Part shown: piece by piece, positions 44,451 through 56,165 of the stretch
Layout of the letters: each line of letters opens with the position of its first letter
How positions within the stretch are numbered: the stretch's first letter is position 1
Assembly: GCA_950022295.1 (NCBI GenBank)
Contig: OX465598.1
Location: 95,146,001-95,210,000, forward strand
Direction of reading: 5' to 3'
Source of the DNA: Bromus sterilis
Lineage: Eukaryota > Streptophyta > Magnoliopsida > Poales > Poaceae
Length of the DNA stretch: 64,000 bases
The notes under the pieces: generated by a model
Databases searched by the model: none
Told to the model about the DNA's origin: nothing
What the model saw: only the letters and a program-made list of their open reading frames with translations
Position numbers and translations under genes: made by a program

Positions 44451-45843
44451 TACCTCGAGGAGGAGTGTATGGGGGTTTGGTTATCCTTGCGCATCCTCGA
44501 CTCATGGTACGTGAGTGTACTCTAATATTCGAACCCTCCAGAGGTTAGTGATCCATCTAGTAGCTAGATTTCTCAACAGGGGTTTTGGTTTTCGAAAATC
44601 ACACGGATTGCCCAAAATACGACATCTATCACTAATAGGCCAAAGCTCTTGACATCATAAGTTCAAACATTACTCTAGTCAATACCTCAAAACTATTGCA
44701 AGTTACTACTACAAAGAGAATAGCAACTTCAACTACCTACTTTCTAGTCAAGACAAAAAACTCAGTGCAACAGGAAAACTCTCTAAACAAGATAAACATG
44801 CAACTTATAGAAAGTTCAACCTAAGACAAAAGAAAAGATCTAGAAGAAAAGTAAAGCACTACAACTAAACAGGGCAGCAGCTAAGAAAAGAAAAAGAGCA
44901 ACTCATAACTAAGGAAATAAGCATGAAAATCCTATGAGTAGTTCTAGTTAAAACGGAGCGTGTTTCTCTCCCACACAAAATAAAGGTGGGGTCTAACTTT
45001 TTACTACAGAAAACAAAGCAAAGACAAACCTAAGAAAAGTAAAGAGCGAGACGCTCCAATCATAGCACATAACACATGAAGTGATAAAAATATAGTGCAA
45101 CGAGGGACAAACTGATAATTGTTTATGAAGAAGGGGATGCATGGGGGCATCCCCAAGCTTAGAAGCTTGAGTCTCCTTGAATATTTATTGGGGATGCATG
45201 GTGCATCCCCAAGCTTGAGCGTTTGACACTCCAGGATCTTCTTTCATCATCTTCCATTGCACACTTGAAAACTCCCTTCATACATAACTTATTGTAAACT
45301 GATTAGAGAGGTTAGTACCCTATTAAAATAATTTTCCTCTACTGCAAATAAAGATAATATTGAAGAGCTAATGTTTCTCAAGATTCCCAAAAGGTTTTTG
45401 CAAAGAAAAAGCAAGCTTAAGGTTTGCAAAAGTTAGGAGAGACAAAACATGGCAGAATCTGTGAAAAACAGAACAGTAGGTAGTAAAGAATTTTTTAGGG
45501 GTACTTCTGCAACTCAAATAAAAAAACTCAGAACATATGAAAGTTCCGTGATTGTATAGAGCATGTTGTGTAAAAAATCAGCTCAAAAATATGAACTGGG
45601 GATTTTCTATTATTTTTCCCGTCACGAGGACAGAATCTGTTTCTGGACAGCATGTCACAACTTTCACTTCCCTTGTCATATGAGGCTATAATTGGCACAA
45701 AGCTTGAAAAAAATAAAGATACAATGATGTTGCTATAGTATTAACAATCATCAATACCACTAAAAATAGAAGAAAAAACATCTTGGGTTGCCACCCAACA
45801 AGCGCTTTCTTTTACGCCTTTGAGCTAGGCACAAAGCAAAAGA
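44451..45843 (-). other. M4 3' untranslated region, remaining part
   Basis: Non-coding; reverse-strand equivalent of N1 18465-19870. It holds two AAGCTTGGGGATG look-alikes of the polypurine tract near 45150 and 45207. No plastid insert, which shows the insert in M1 is copy-specific. Confidence 0.7.
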
Positions 45844-47879
45844 TCAAGTTGTATCAAGAAAATAACTAGCCCGTGTGACGGACTCAAAAGGCAACTTAAT
45901 CTTTTTCCTAGGGAAGTGTTCCATTCCTTTATTGAGAGGGAATTGGAATTTGATATTCCCCTCTTTCATGTCAATAACAGCACCAACGGTGCGAAGAAAA
46001 GGACGTCCCAAAATAATTGGACAAGAAGGCTCACACTCAATGTCCATAATAGTAAAATCAACGGGAACATAATTGTCATTGACAATGATAAGAACATCAT
46101 CGATCTTCCCCAAAGGTTTCTTTACGGAAGAATCGACAAGACGAACACCAAAAGAACAAGGATCAAAAGGTTTCAATTCAAGCATATCATACATTCATTT
46201 GGTCATAACAGAGGTACTAGCTCCAACATCACAAAGAGCAAAGCAAGAGAAGTTATTCAATTTGATTTTTATCATAGGATCCCAACCATCTTCTAGCTTC
46301 TTAGGTATGGAGGCTTCTAGTCTAAGCTTTTCCCCTCTAACTTTGATTAGAGCATTGGTGATATGCTCTGTGAAGGCAAGATTAAGTGTGCTAGTGTGGG
46401 GGTCTCTAGACATCTTGTGTAGGAAACCAATAACTTCAGTTAAGGTGCAGTTGTCAAAGTCTAGATCACTACTATCTATCAAGGAGGTACTGATATCATT
46501 AAGGCTCACTTGTTTGAAAGCCTCTATGTTCATAGAGGTTTCTTCGTCTATGATTGAGGTGGTAGTATCACCATTGATAGGTCCAGGTGGACTAGGGGTG
46601 TGATGGGTGCTAATAGTTTGAAAATCCTCAACAACTTGGATGGTAGCTAAGGTGTGGTAGGTAGGAAGGCTCTTAACTCTCTCTTCTTCCTCATTTTCTC
46701 TAGCCCATCTCTCTTTAAGTTTTCCCAACATCCTAATGTTTTCATTAATTTGCACTTGGATAGCATTCATAGGAGTGGTTTTCCTCTCCTCGGGGGGAGA
46801 AGTTCTAATCTTAAGAATCTCAACATCATGGGCTATGTTGTATACCTTCGAAGAGAGGATATCTAATTTGTCTAATTTCTCTTCTACACTCTTGTTGAAG
46901 GCTTTTTGGGTAGTGATAAAGTCTTTAAGCATACTCTCTAGTTCAGAAGTGGAGTTTTTGTTGCTAGGGTAAGTGTTGTTGTTCCCATAATTGTTGGATG
47001 GGAAAGGTCTAGGATTGTTGCTACCAAAATTACTCCTATAAGCATTATTGTTGAAGTTGTTTCTAGAGATAAAGTTCACATCTACTTGTTCTTAAGAAAC
47101 CAAGGAATTTAAAGGAACATCCTAAGGATCAATAGGAGCTTGCTTGGTAAGTAGAGACATGATCAAGTCAAACTTTTCATTAAGAGAGGAGATCTCCTCG
47201 ACAGCAGTTACCTTCTTACCAGTTGGAGATCGTTCGGTGTGCCACTGAGAGTAGTTCAGCATCATCTCATCAAGTAGATTCGTGGCAGCACCAAGTGTGG
47301 TTGACATAAAAGTTCCTCCCGCGGCCGAGTCTATTCTGCGAGGTAAAGTTTAAGCCTGCATAAAAAGTCTGGATAACCATCCAAGTAGTCAAACCATGTG
47401 TAGGGCAGTTCTTAACAAGAGATTTCATACGTTCCCAAACTTGGGCAACATGTTCATTATCCAATTGACTAAAATTCATAATGTTACTTCTCAACTGGAT
47501 AATTTTAGCAGGGGGATAGTACTTCCCAATAAAAGCATCCTTACACTTGTCCCAAGAATCAATGTTATTCTTAGGTAAGGATTACAACCACTCCTTGGCT
47601 CTTCCTCTCAAGGAGAAAGGAAAAAAGCTTTAGCTTGACGATGTCTCCATCTACTTCCTTGTACTTTTGCATATCACAAAGCTCAACAAAATTATTTAAG
47701 TGCAAGGCAACATCCTCTCCAGCACCTGAGAATTGATCTTCCATAACAAGATTCAGCAAAGCAGGTTTAATTTCATAAGAAGGTGCCGAAGTGGCAGGTG
47801 GAACAATAGGAGTGCAGATAAAGTCACTGTTGTTGTGACTAGTGAAGTCACACAACTTGGTGTTTTCATTGGAACCCAT
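45844..47879 (-). pseudogene. M4 gag plus aspartic protease
   Basis: Starts at ATG 47879 with the same amino end as N1. Gag motifs (H-L-N-N-F, E-R-M-K-S-L-V-K-N-C-P-T-H-G) are spread over broken frames between 47879 and 47122. From 47079 the frame is open to 45844 except for a nonsense codon at 46197-46195 inside the protease (after S-V-M-T-K, where M1 and N1 read S-V-M-P-K). The protease core is C-D-V-G-A-S-T-S-V-M. This is the most complete gag-protease copy here, but it is non-functional and no pol is present. Confidence 0.87.
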
Positions 47880-48005
47880 AGTAGCAGTAGGTATTTTTGG
47901 TATTTTTGACAAGGGACACAAAAGTAAAAACTGAAAGGTAAACTAGCAAGACTAAAAAGAAAAGATAAAAGATAGTGTGCAACTCCCCTATCTTGTAGAC
48001 TGGAG

Positions 48006-48023
48006 TCCCCGGCAACGGCGCCA
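48006..48023 (-). other. Primer binding site of M4 (tRNA-Asp)
   Basis: On the reverse strand TGGCGCCGTTGCCGGGGA, fully complementary to tRNA-Asp (GTC), 9 bp from the LTR end. Confidence 0.92.
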
Positions 48024-48032
48024 GAAATTGCT

Positions 48033-49681
48033 TGATGCTAGAAAGGAAGATACTTCTCTCGCTCCTCGTTGGTTACCCCAAGTGGAAGGTGAGATGTAGC
48101 GTAGCAGCAAATTTACCCTATGAAGAGGATAGGGTTTGTCTCCCGTAGGACTCGCAGAAATACAAGAAGGTGGTAAAGTGAACAATGGCACCGAGGTTGC
48201 TACATCACCTGGATCTGCACACACAACAAGTAACTTTGCTCCCAACGAGTACAGAGGAGTTGTCAATTCCTCCGGCCTTGCTGTTTACAAAGGATCAACG
48301 CAAGAGATAATAATAGTGGCAACTGAAAGTAAGAACTGAAAGTAAATTGAAGGTGTAAACAATGGTGGAAATATGGACGGGGGTCCCATGACGTTCACTA
48401 GTGATGTCTCTCTCCCAAAAAACGATAAAAGTGCTAGAGAGGTAAACAAATCACAGCTGGGCAATTGACAGGATTATAAACGCACCGCAATGCTCACTAT
48501 GCTAAAAAAGAAAGGAAGAGGCTCAAAAGCAATGGGATGTATGCCAAGGTAAGTAGACCGAAATCCATCTGCATCTACTACGAATCATCCACCTTGAGAT
48601 ATCTATCCAGAACATGTTTCTGGTATTAAGTTGCGAGTCCCGCCCAAAGTGTAAACTCAATGCAACAGACAACTACATTAAAAGAACTATGCGTAAAGTA
48701 AACAATCCTTGCACCCGCAAGTACAAGCACCGTTGTTTTATCCCTGGTGGCAACAACACATCCCCTAGTCTCATGTTTCTGTCACTCAAGTTAGACATCA
48801 AGGGGCTAAACCCACAATCAAGCATAACGCTCCCTCTTGGAGTTGCAACAAATCACTTGGCCAAAGTAAAATACGACAACAGAGAACATGCAAGAATTAA
48901 CTTAAGAACACAAATATAAATGAGAACCAAATATATTACTCATCACAATCTAAAAATAATCTCATAATCCATCAGATCCCAGCAAACTCAGCATAGCAAC
49001 ACAGAAAATTACAAAGGTGCCTCGATCATGTGAGGCATCTCATGAGGTCTCGAAAGTGGAAGCACAAAGAGGGGAGGAGAACATCACATAGCTACTGGTC
49101 ATGGACCCATGGTCCAAGGGGGACTACTCACAGCACATCTGGGAGGCGTCCATGGCGATGGATGGTCTCCCGGAGGGGGTTCCTCCTTCCGGCAGGGTGC
49201 CGGGGCAGCTTCTCCTGGCAGCCCCGATCTTGAAACGGCGGCGTCGGCGGTACAGAGAGGAGAACGGGATAGCAGATCGATATTAGGGGTTTCCTTCGGG
49301 GGCTAAATATAGGCCAAAGGGGGCACCGAGAGGGGCCAAAGGGTAGCTAGGAGGCCTCCTGGCGCGCCCTAGGGTGGGGCCGCGCCAGGGACCCTCCTGG
49401 GGCCGTGGTGGCTCCACCCCCTTCCATCTTTTGTTCTTCGGGAAGCTTCCGGGTGGTTGATTATTTATATAATTTTTCCGAGATTTATTTGGTACTTTTA
49501 ATGGCCGGAAAACCTGAAATACAAAAACAGCAGAAAACAGAAACTGGCAAATGGGTGCACTCAGTTAATAGGTTAGTCCAAATATGATCAAAAGTGTATG
49601 AAAGTTCAAGCAAAACATGGAAAAGTCACAAAAATCATGCATGGAGCAAGCAGAAATTATAGATACGTTTAGGACGTATCA
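48033..49681 (-). repeat. 5' LTR of M4
   Basis: 1649 bp, uninterrupted, from 49681 (TGATACGTCCTAAACG on the reverse strand) to 48033 (CTAGCATCA). Leader ORF at 49153-49124. Confidence 0.92.
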
Positions 49682-50124
49682 CCCAGCTGTAATTTGTTTA
49701 CCTCGCGTAGCTATTTATCGTCTTTTGGGAGAGAGACATCACTAGTGAACATCATGGGACCCCGGTCCATATTTCCCACTGTTTACACCCTCAATTTACT
49801 TCTTTCTTTTACTTTCTAGTTATAATTATCACTACTATTATCTCTTGCGTTGATCCTTTGTAAACGGCAAGGCCAGAGAGATTGACAACCTCTCTGTACT
49901 CGTTGGGAGCAAAGTTATTTGTTGTGTGCGCAGGTCTAGGCTAAGCATGTGATTATCAACGGCGCATCACTTGCTGAAGCACCTACTTGCCGATCTTGGG
50001 GTCATACTGGGCTGGCTCTAAGACTTGGTATCTTTGTCAAAGGAAATCTTGCTGCTACGCTACATCTCAACCTTCAACTTGGGGTAACCAACAAGGGGCG
50101 AGTATCACTTCCTCGCTAGCATCA
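49682..50124 (+). repeat. End of the O2 3' LTR
   Basis: Collinear with 29955-30290 and carries on past it to the LTR end CTAGCATCA, followed by the GTTAC duplication. The beginning of this LTR lay left of M4 and is gone. Confidence 0.85.
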
Positions 50125-50129
50125 GTTAC

Positions 50130-50453
50130 CCCCACCTAATGTGCCGCCACGTTAAAGGAAGAAGCAGAGGAACCATGGTATATTGGTGAAATTGGATGAA
50201 TCCACATCAACCTTCGCAGCCTCTCGAGTGAAGGGCCGCGAGAACAATGAGTACCCTCTGTCGGAATTGTCTCAACATTGGCACTGATGCGATTGTTAAA
50301 AAGCTTCGCAATCCAATGAGGTAATATGATCCTGCTATTTTATGTACTATTGAAACCCAAGTTGATAAAAGGTTGGTCGAGAAACTGGCACGGACGCTAG
50401 AGTACAACGCTAGTTTTGGAGTTAGTAGTGATGGTCACAGTGGTGGCGTATGC
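50130..50453 (+). pseudogene. LINE fragment: ORF1 end and start of ORF2 endonuclease
   Basis: The ATG at 50247 starts a decayed ORF2 with L-C-R-N-C-L-N-I-G (functional plant LINEs have L-x-W-N-C-R-G), then A-I-L-C-T-I-E-T-Q-V-D-K-R, then V-S-S-D-G-H-S-G-G. These are the first conserved blocks of the apurinic-type endonuclease that nicks target DNA. A stop (TAA) interrupts it after N-P-M-R. It is cut at 50453 by the Sabrina-like solo LTR. Confidence 0.78.
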
Positions 50454-51939
50454 TGATGACCCCCAAGTGTAGGGGAAATATCGTAGCCTTTTCGATAAGG
50501 AAGAGTGTCAAACCCAACGAGGAGCAGAAGGTACTGACAAGTGGTCTTGAGAAGGAATAACAACAAGTACTGAAAAGTAACTTTTTATGGGTTTTCTGAT
50601 ATAAGCAACTATGAAATAAAAGAAAATAAATTAAATGGTGCTAAGGTGCATCAAGTGGCCCAATTCCTTTGAACAAAGGATAAGCCGAAGGATTAAACTT
50701 ATAAAGACTAAAGCGTTCTTGAGTACACACGGGAGTGGTAGTCAAGTTACTTTCGCCATATTCCTTCTAGTACTATGTTTTGTGTTGATAAGTGTTGTGT
50801 GGGTGGACCTATGCTAGCACATCGCCTAGACTAAGACAAGTGCACTCTTATGATTAAACCCCTTGCAAGCATCCGAAAATACAAGAGAGAAATTAAGGCA
50901 AAGCCTAACCATAGCAATAGACTTTAGGATCCAACACTCCCTCGTGCAAAAGTGTGCAAACTGGGGTTCAGGTTTCTGCCACTCCGGCAACCCACCGTAA
51001 GCATCCTTTATACACAATGTATTCCCCTAGGTCCTTGAAAAGGAGAAGTGTTATGTAGTCGACGTTCACATAACACCACTAGAAGAATAACCCCACAACT
51101 TAAATACCAAACAACGCATATGACTACTAACAACAAGACTTCTCCCATGTCCTCAAGAACTAAAAGATCTACTCACAAGACATAAAACATACCATGATCA
51201 TAGGGGATGAATATATGATGACAATCCAGACATGACCATAATTCTCCAAAAAAAATTAATAGCATTCACCACAAAAGAGTAATCAACACCGGCAAAGTAG
51301 AGGGGATGAATAGTGCTAGTTACAAGTTGGATTTCAATGGTAAAGTGAGATGGGATGAAGATGGATATGGTGCTGGTGATGAGGATGATGGTGACGATGA
51401 TCTCGATGATGCCCGTCACGATGGTGATGACGATGAGGACTATCTCCACCTCCGGGAGGAGTTCTCCCCGACGGAATTTGCCCGCCAGAAAGGTCTTTTC
51501 TTCTCTGTAGGTTTCCTCCACGGTGCGGCGGCGAAACTCCCGATTCAAATTCTCTTCTCTGGTTTTTAGGTCGCGGGAAGTATATAGGCCAAAGGAGAGC
51601 CCCGGGGGTGGGACCACCATCCCAGGCGGCCACCTGGCGCAGCCTAGGGGGTGGCCGCGCCACCAGGCACGTGGGAGCCTGGTGGGCCCTTTTATGTGCC
51701 TCCGTGATTTCTCCAGAAAGTTCTTCCCGGAAAGTTTCAACTCATTTGGAGATTCGCTGATATGCCCACTCTATTTGCACTTTTCCCCGCTGATTCCCGT
51801 GTCTGCTATTTTGGCACCAGAAAGTTGTAAACTGTGTAAAACAAGCCAAAGCACTATAAGAATAGCATCATATTATGAAATATATAAATAAATAGAGGTA
51901 AATTATGATACAAAATAGTGATGCATTTTGGACGTATCA
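50454..51939 (-). mobile_element. Sabrina-like solo LTR in the LINE
   Basis: 1486 bp, starting TGATGACCCCCAAGTGTAGG and ending TTTTGGACGTATCA on the plus strand (the LTR reads in reverse). Flanks are TATGC (50449-50453) and TATGT (51940-51944), four of five matching. No internal domain. It is the undivided reference for the split M0 LTR. The Asp-rich ORF at 51306-51569 is a shadow of GATGATG-type repeats. Confidence 0.87.
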
Positions 51940-51944
51940 TATGT

Positions 51945-52249
51945 GTACATTGGAATAGTTCTAAAATAAATTTAGGTCTTATTCGATATTCGTAGTATCA
52001 TGTGGACATGAAATTTATGGAGCCTAATGCTGAGCCATGGTGCATGACTTGTGTTTATGAAGAAGCAAACATGCAGATCCAGAACACAATTTGGGAGTTA
52101 TTTAAATTCATTTGATGCGAGAATGATCTCCCATGGATGTGTATTGGCTTCAATGAGTATTACACCATCATGAACATGTTAGGACTAGTATGTATAGCCA
52201 AACTCAATTGATCGGTTTCGGGGAGGTGGTGGATGTCTATGGTCTATGT
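51945..52249 (+). pseudogene. LINE fragment: further ORF2 endonuclease
   Basis: Continues the endonuclease after the solo LTR: E-P-W-C-M-T-C-V-Y-E-E-A-N (typical P-W-x-L-T-x-V-Y-G), L-P-W-M-C-I-G-F-N-E (typical P-W-L-x-x-G-D-F-N-E with the Asp lost), and I-D-R-F-x-E-V-V-D-V. The lost Asp and several stops show it is dead. It ends near 52249. Confidence 0.75.
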
Positions 52250-52297
52250 GTTGGGGGAACACGACACGCTACTTTAGTGCCAAATTAAAATTACTAC
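52250..52297. other. Unassigned 48 bp between LINE and Y
   Basis: Begins GTTGGGGGAACACGACAC; could be a remnant of another LTR or filler DNA. The last five bases, ACTAC (52293-52297), are the expected target duplication of Y. Confidence 0.4.
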
Positions 52298-53159
52298 TGT
52301 AGGGGGAATGATACCCAGGTAGGGTCACCCAGACGAAAGCAATATTTTAAGACAAGGATGAGGCCGATTGGGCTGCTGCTGGGCCGAGCTAGGCAGTCGC
52401 GTGGTCGATTGCTCTCAAGCAATCGACCATGCCGAATGCGAGCAGTCGGCCTAGGCGCAATCGGCCCACCTTACAATCGGCTCAAGAGTTGACCTTGCCC
52501 AGATCGGACGCCTCTGGTACAAGGTCATAAATGCGTGATCCCGAGAGATCCGGGTGGCAGTAAGCTAAGTCACTTCGCCGATCTGTCAGAGGAGTGTTGT
52601 CACCCTTTTCCTCTGAATCCGGAGACAGGAAAATAAGACCAGGGATCATAGCTCCACTGTTCATCATCATTACCTAGAAGCTACAGCATGGGCAGCTGCT
52701 TGACAAGTTCGGATCAACAAGAGATTTGCAGTCTGTGGACCCCAGCCGACGAGAGGATGACAGCTGGGGCCAGTCCCCGACTGAAATGACTGTAGTACCC
52801 CGAGCTCACACTATAAGAGCCCGGGGTACCCCTCCTGTGAGAGGGAGGCTCCCATTCGCATTTACTTCCCACAGTAGTTCCCGTAGAGAAGCAGAGGAGA
52901 GCCATGCCCACGGCAGGTCTCTTCTTCCTCTGAGTAGCTCCATGAGCATTGATTGTAGTTCGTGAGATCATTTATAGCAAGCAGACAAGCAGGATTAGGG
53001 GTGTTATCTCTCCGGAGAGCCCCGAACCTGGGTACATCGTGGTGTCCGTCACCGTGGTTGTGCCCAACCCGTTTCCTGCACCATCGACACAAGTTCTCCC
53101 TCGAGTCTTCCCCTCTCTTTAGCCATCCCTATGGAATCTGTTGTTACTAAATGACGACA
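52298..53159 (+). repeat. 5' LTR of Y
   Basis: 862 bp from TGTAGGGGGAATGATACC to AAATGACGACA, two bases before the primer site. The start is inferred from the TGT...ACA ends and could differ; the 3' LTR is not available for comparison. A TATA-like box lies at 52812. Confidence 0.72.
52812..52818 (+). promoter_or_regulatory. TATA-like box of the Y 5' LTR
   Basis: TATAAGA followed by GCCCGGGGTACCCC, in the middle of the LTR. Confidence 0.55.
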
Positions 53160-53161
53160 GT

Positions 53162-53179
53162 TGGCGCCCACCGTGGGGC
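53162..53179 (+). other. Primer binding site of Y (tRNA-Lys)
   Basis: TGGCGCCCACCGTGGGGC, complementary to the 3' end of plant tRNA-Lys (CTT) as I recall it (GCCCCACGGTGGGCGCCA). Different primer from the Athila-type elements, which use tRNA-Asp. Confidence 0.8.
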
Positions 53180-53180
53180 C

Positions 53181-55350
53181 GACCGAGGCGTCGACTAGAG
53201 TTCTGATCCGGACGGGATCTTCCTCGTCGTCGAGCATCAGCCACGCCTCTGGCCTGATCTTTAGGCGTGGGGCAGTGGACTTTGTGGTGGATTACGCTGC
53301 GCGGTTCGGGGTCGGAGCACCCCTTCCGCCCGGTGTATCGCTGCAGATCGGTAGTCACCGTCTCTTCATCAGCTGCTTCCCCGAGGCTTATCCCAGGGAG
53401 GTGCGCATCTTTTCCAGTGCCACGGATCCGCTCCCGACCAGGGGCTGCACAACAGCTCCCGGCGGGAACGACTGCGTCAAGCAATCAAGGCGCGGCGAGT
53501 GCGGCTAGGAGATCCAAAGAGGAGGTGGACGCCGCAGAAAGAGTCGGCACCAGTGCGTTGCGGGATGTGTTGTACACACCCGTGAAAAGGAATGGTGATC
53601 CCGATCAAGTTCACACTGATCTGGAGACAGCACGGCTTGCTCTTGCTCGCAGGGTCGAGCACGTGCTGGCAGAAGAGCGCAGGCTGGGAGCCATCACCAG
53701 AAAGTACAATGCAGCTCATGCCAGCCAGCGGCGGCCGATTGCACCTGGGGTCCTAGAAGATCTCAGGAGTAGAGGCTGTGCTGTCGATAGAGAGCTGTCA
53801 GGGGCCGAGCAACCGGTGGCATCAGCATTCGTCCAGCAGCCAACATACAGCACCCCCAACAAGAACTTGCGAGCTGCCGAGCAGATTGCAAACGACCTGG
53901 AGGATCTAGAAGGCGAAGAGCGGTGTCAGCAAACTCGCCGAATGCGCGAGCTCCTGGCGTCGGCAAAGCAGCAACATCAAGTGGCATTGGATAATCCGGG
54001 TGCACGCCCAGAAGCGTCAAGAAGAACCGCGAGGCCGGCTCCAGAAGTCAGTCATCGGCCGAATGCGTCGCAGCAGAACAGGCAGCAAGGCCAATCCCGA
54101 CGTGAGAGCAGGGTCAGAAGCAACCGGGGTCCCCAGTCATGAACCGCAGAGCAGAAGAGCCAGCTGTGAGCAGCAAGCGCAATGATCCACGTCGTCAGCC
54201 GGAAGCAAGGCCAGCGATCAGCAATCGGCTCGGTGCTCGTCAGATCGGCCAGAACGATGCCAGGCATCGCATTGAGATTTTGGAAAGAGATGCACAGCAA
54301 GAGGAGGAGAGAGCAGCCGGTCCAGCATGTTTCGGGCATCGCATTCGGACTGAGAAGTTCCCCAAAGGATTCACCCTGCCCAGAGACACCCCCAAGTACA
54401 ACGGCTCCGTTAAGCCAGAGGACTGGCTGACAGATTACATGACCGCAGTCGGCATCGCCGGCGGCAGTCGGCGTGTACCTGTACGCTATGCTCCTCTGAT
54501 GCTACAGGGGTCAGTTGGACATGGCTGAACAGTTTGCCCGACAACAACATCAACTGCTGGGAAGATTTTTCGGAAGCTTTCATTCGCAATTTCACCGGCA
54601 CGTATGATCGGCCGCATCTTCCTCTGCAGCTTGCCCTTTGCGTGCAAGGCAAGGACGATCCACTTCGAGAATACCTAGCTCGGTGGATCAAGCTGAACAA
54701 TTCATGTGAAGGAGTCCATGAGATACAGGCCATCCAGTATTTCACTGATGGGTGTCTGGCGGGATCAATGTTGAAGCAGAAGCTGCTCCGCAAAGATTTT
54801 TCGTCACTGGCTGAGCTCATGAAGGTAGCCAATGCTATCGCTGTCTCTAACTCCACGATGCACGAGCCCATTCAGCTCGGCGTCGGTGGCGTGGTTCAGA
54901 CGCAAGGGGCTGTGCAAGCAGCAGAGGCAGGGAACCAGGGGCTCAGTCAGCGAGAGTGCAGAGAGAACAATCGGAACAACAACAACCAGCAAAACAGGGG
55001 AAAGAGGAAAGATGAGCAGCCAGACGATCAGTATGGCAGTCGGCAGGTGGCCGCTGTCCAAGATCAAGAGGAACAAGGGGCTACAGGAGGCAGTCGAAAG
55101 ATGAAGCCGAATGTGAAGCCGCAGTGGCCAATGAAGCCCAAGTATACATTCGAGGACATGCTGGACCAGCCATGCAAGATGCACAGTAGTCCAGGCAAGC
55201 CAGCGGCGCATACCACTCGGCAGTGTGATTTCGTCAAGCGCATAGCGAAGGGAGAAGCATTACCACCTCCACCCCCACCACCACCTCAGAACAGAGCACC
55301 ACCTCAGGCGCAGAACCAGTTTCCGCGGCAAGATGCCGCATATATGATTT
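53181..55350 (+). pseudogene. Y gag
   Basis: Gag is spread over three frames: about 53181-53508, then 53470-54142, then 54139-54528 and 54534 onward. The core at 54390-54830 has W-L-T-D-Y, W-E-D-F-S-E-A-F-I-R-N-F-T-G-T-Y, D-P-L-R-E-Y-L-A-R-W, and F-x-D-G-C-L-A-G-S, matching Retrotrans_gag. A basic Asn/Arg/Gln-rich region and a run of ten prolines (near 55264-55293) follow. No ATG is evident at the very start, so the true beginning is uncertain. The product would form the particle that packages element RNA. Confidence 0.82.
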
Positions 55351-56165
55351 TCACTAGTGAGTCAAGTGACAAGGGCAGTCCGAGAGCCCGAGCTCAGGAG
55401 GTCAATGCTACCATGCCCCCGATTCCCCAGTACATGCATTGGTCCGATTGCAAGATTACTTGGGGCAGGGAGGATCACCCAAGCATCATGCCGAATCCAG
55501 GCACCTATCCGCTCGTGGTGGACGCCCTGTTTTCGGCACCAAAGTTTTCATGTCTGTTTTCCCGAGTGCTCATTGATCCAGGGAGCACAATCAACATTCT
55601 TTACAGAGATACGATGGTCAAGTTGGGACTCACAGAGAGGGATCTGGAGCGCAGTCGGACGACGTTCCATGGGATTGTCCCTGGCTTGTCATGCACTCCC
55701 ATGGGTCGCATTCGGCTAGATGTGATCTTTGGGACATAAGAGAACTTCAGGAGAGAGCCGATCTGGTTCGAGGTCGCCGACCTCAGCAGCCCATACCACG
55801 CCCTCTTGGGATTGCCTGCAATCGCCAAGTTCATGCTCAACTCATATGAGCCTTACCTGAAGATGAAGCTGCCAGGTCCAAATGGCATCATCACTGTGGC
55901 CGGGGACTTCAGGAAATCCCTCGAGTGCTCGTCATCCGGTGCAAACCTGGCCGATTCCTTGGTGGTGGTCGAGGAGAAGCGTCAGCTCGACAAGGTGGTG
56001 GCAATGGCCAAGGCTCAAAGCAAGGTTCCCCTTCCTGTCGGCCCAGCCAAGCGAGCAGATGAAGAGACCACTTTCCAGGCGTCCAAGGACAGCAAGAAGG
56101 TTGCTCTAGATCCCTCCGACCCAGCCAAGTTCGTTATGGTCGGAGCAGGACTTAGCAAAAAATAG
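55351..56165 (+). pseudogene. Y aspartic protease
   Basis: Catalytic motif I-D-P-G-S-T-I-N-I-L-Y near 55570-55605 (usual form D-G-G-S-S-x-N-I-L-Y), preceded by P-L-V-V-D-A and followed by Y-H-A-L-L-G-L-P-A-I-A-K-F, the conserved I-L-G-R-P-like block. Two nonsense codons in the same frame, TAA at 55737-55739 and TAG at 56163-56165, break it. It is in frame with the reverse transcriptase that follows. Confidence 0.85.

Larger units (their letters stand above)
44451..49681 (-). mobile_element. M4: 3'-truncated Athila-type element
   Basis: Reading right to left: 5' LTR (49681-48033), primer site, gag-protease pseudogene and half of the 3' untranslated region, ending at the X insertion. The 3' LTR is absent. 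The right flank CCCAG (49682-49686) lies within the O2 3' LTR, so M4 inserted there. Confidence 0.85.
27111..50124 (+). mobile_element. O2: Athila-type element, now a nested compound, inserted in the LINE
   Basis: The outer ends are an LTR start at 27111 and an LTR end at 50124 (CTAGCATCA), flanked by perfect GTTAC duplications (27106-27110 and 50125-50129). The 5' LTR is 27111-27988 plus 29627-30290, and 49682-50124 is the end of the 3' LTR. These two parts overlap in content, so this was a two-LTR element and not a solo LTR. Its own internal region is gone. Present contents are a solo LTR, N3, X and M4, all of which entered later. Confidence 0.8.

Noticed and set aside
50101..50107. LTR end of O2 placed at the first TATCA (50107)
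   Set aside because: That gives flanks GTTAC and CTTCC, which do not match. Placing the end at CTAGCATCA (50124), as in the M4 LTR, gives perfect GTTAC duplications.
51306..51569. Asp-rich ORF of 87 aa (and the like at 26083-26319)
   Set aside because: The acidic run comes from GATGATG-type repeats in the Sabrina-like LTR; it is found in both copies but in LTR sequence on the opposite strand.
53119..53484. Reverse-strand ORF of 121 aa across the Y primer site and gag start
   Set aside because: It crosses the LTR boundary and primer site and mirrors gag; not plausible as a gene.
54804..55211. Reverse-strand ORF of 135 aa opposite Y gag
   Set aside because: A shadow frame opposite the basic Asn/Arg-rich gag region; it is rich in Leu/His with no motif.
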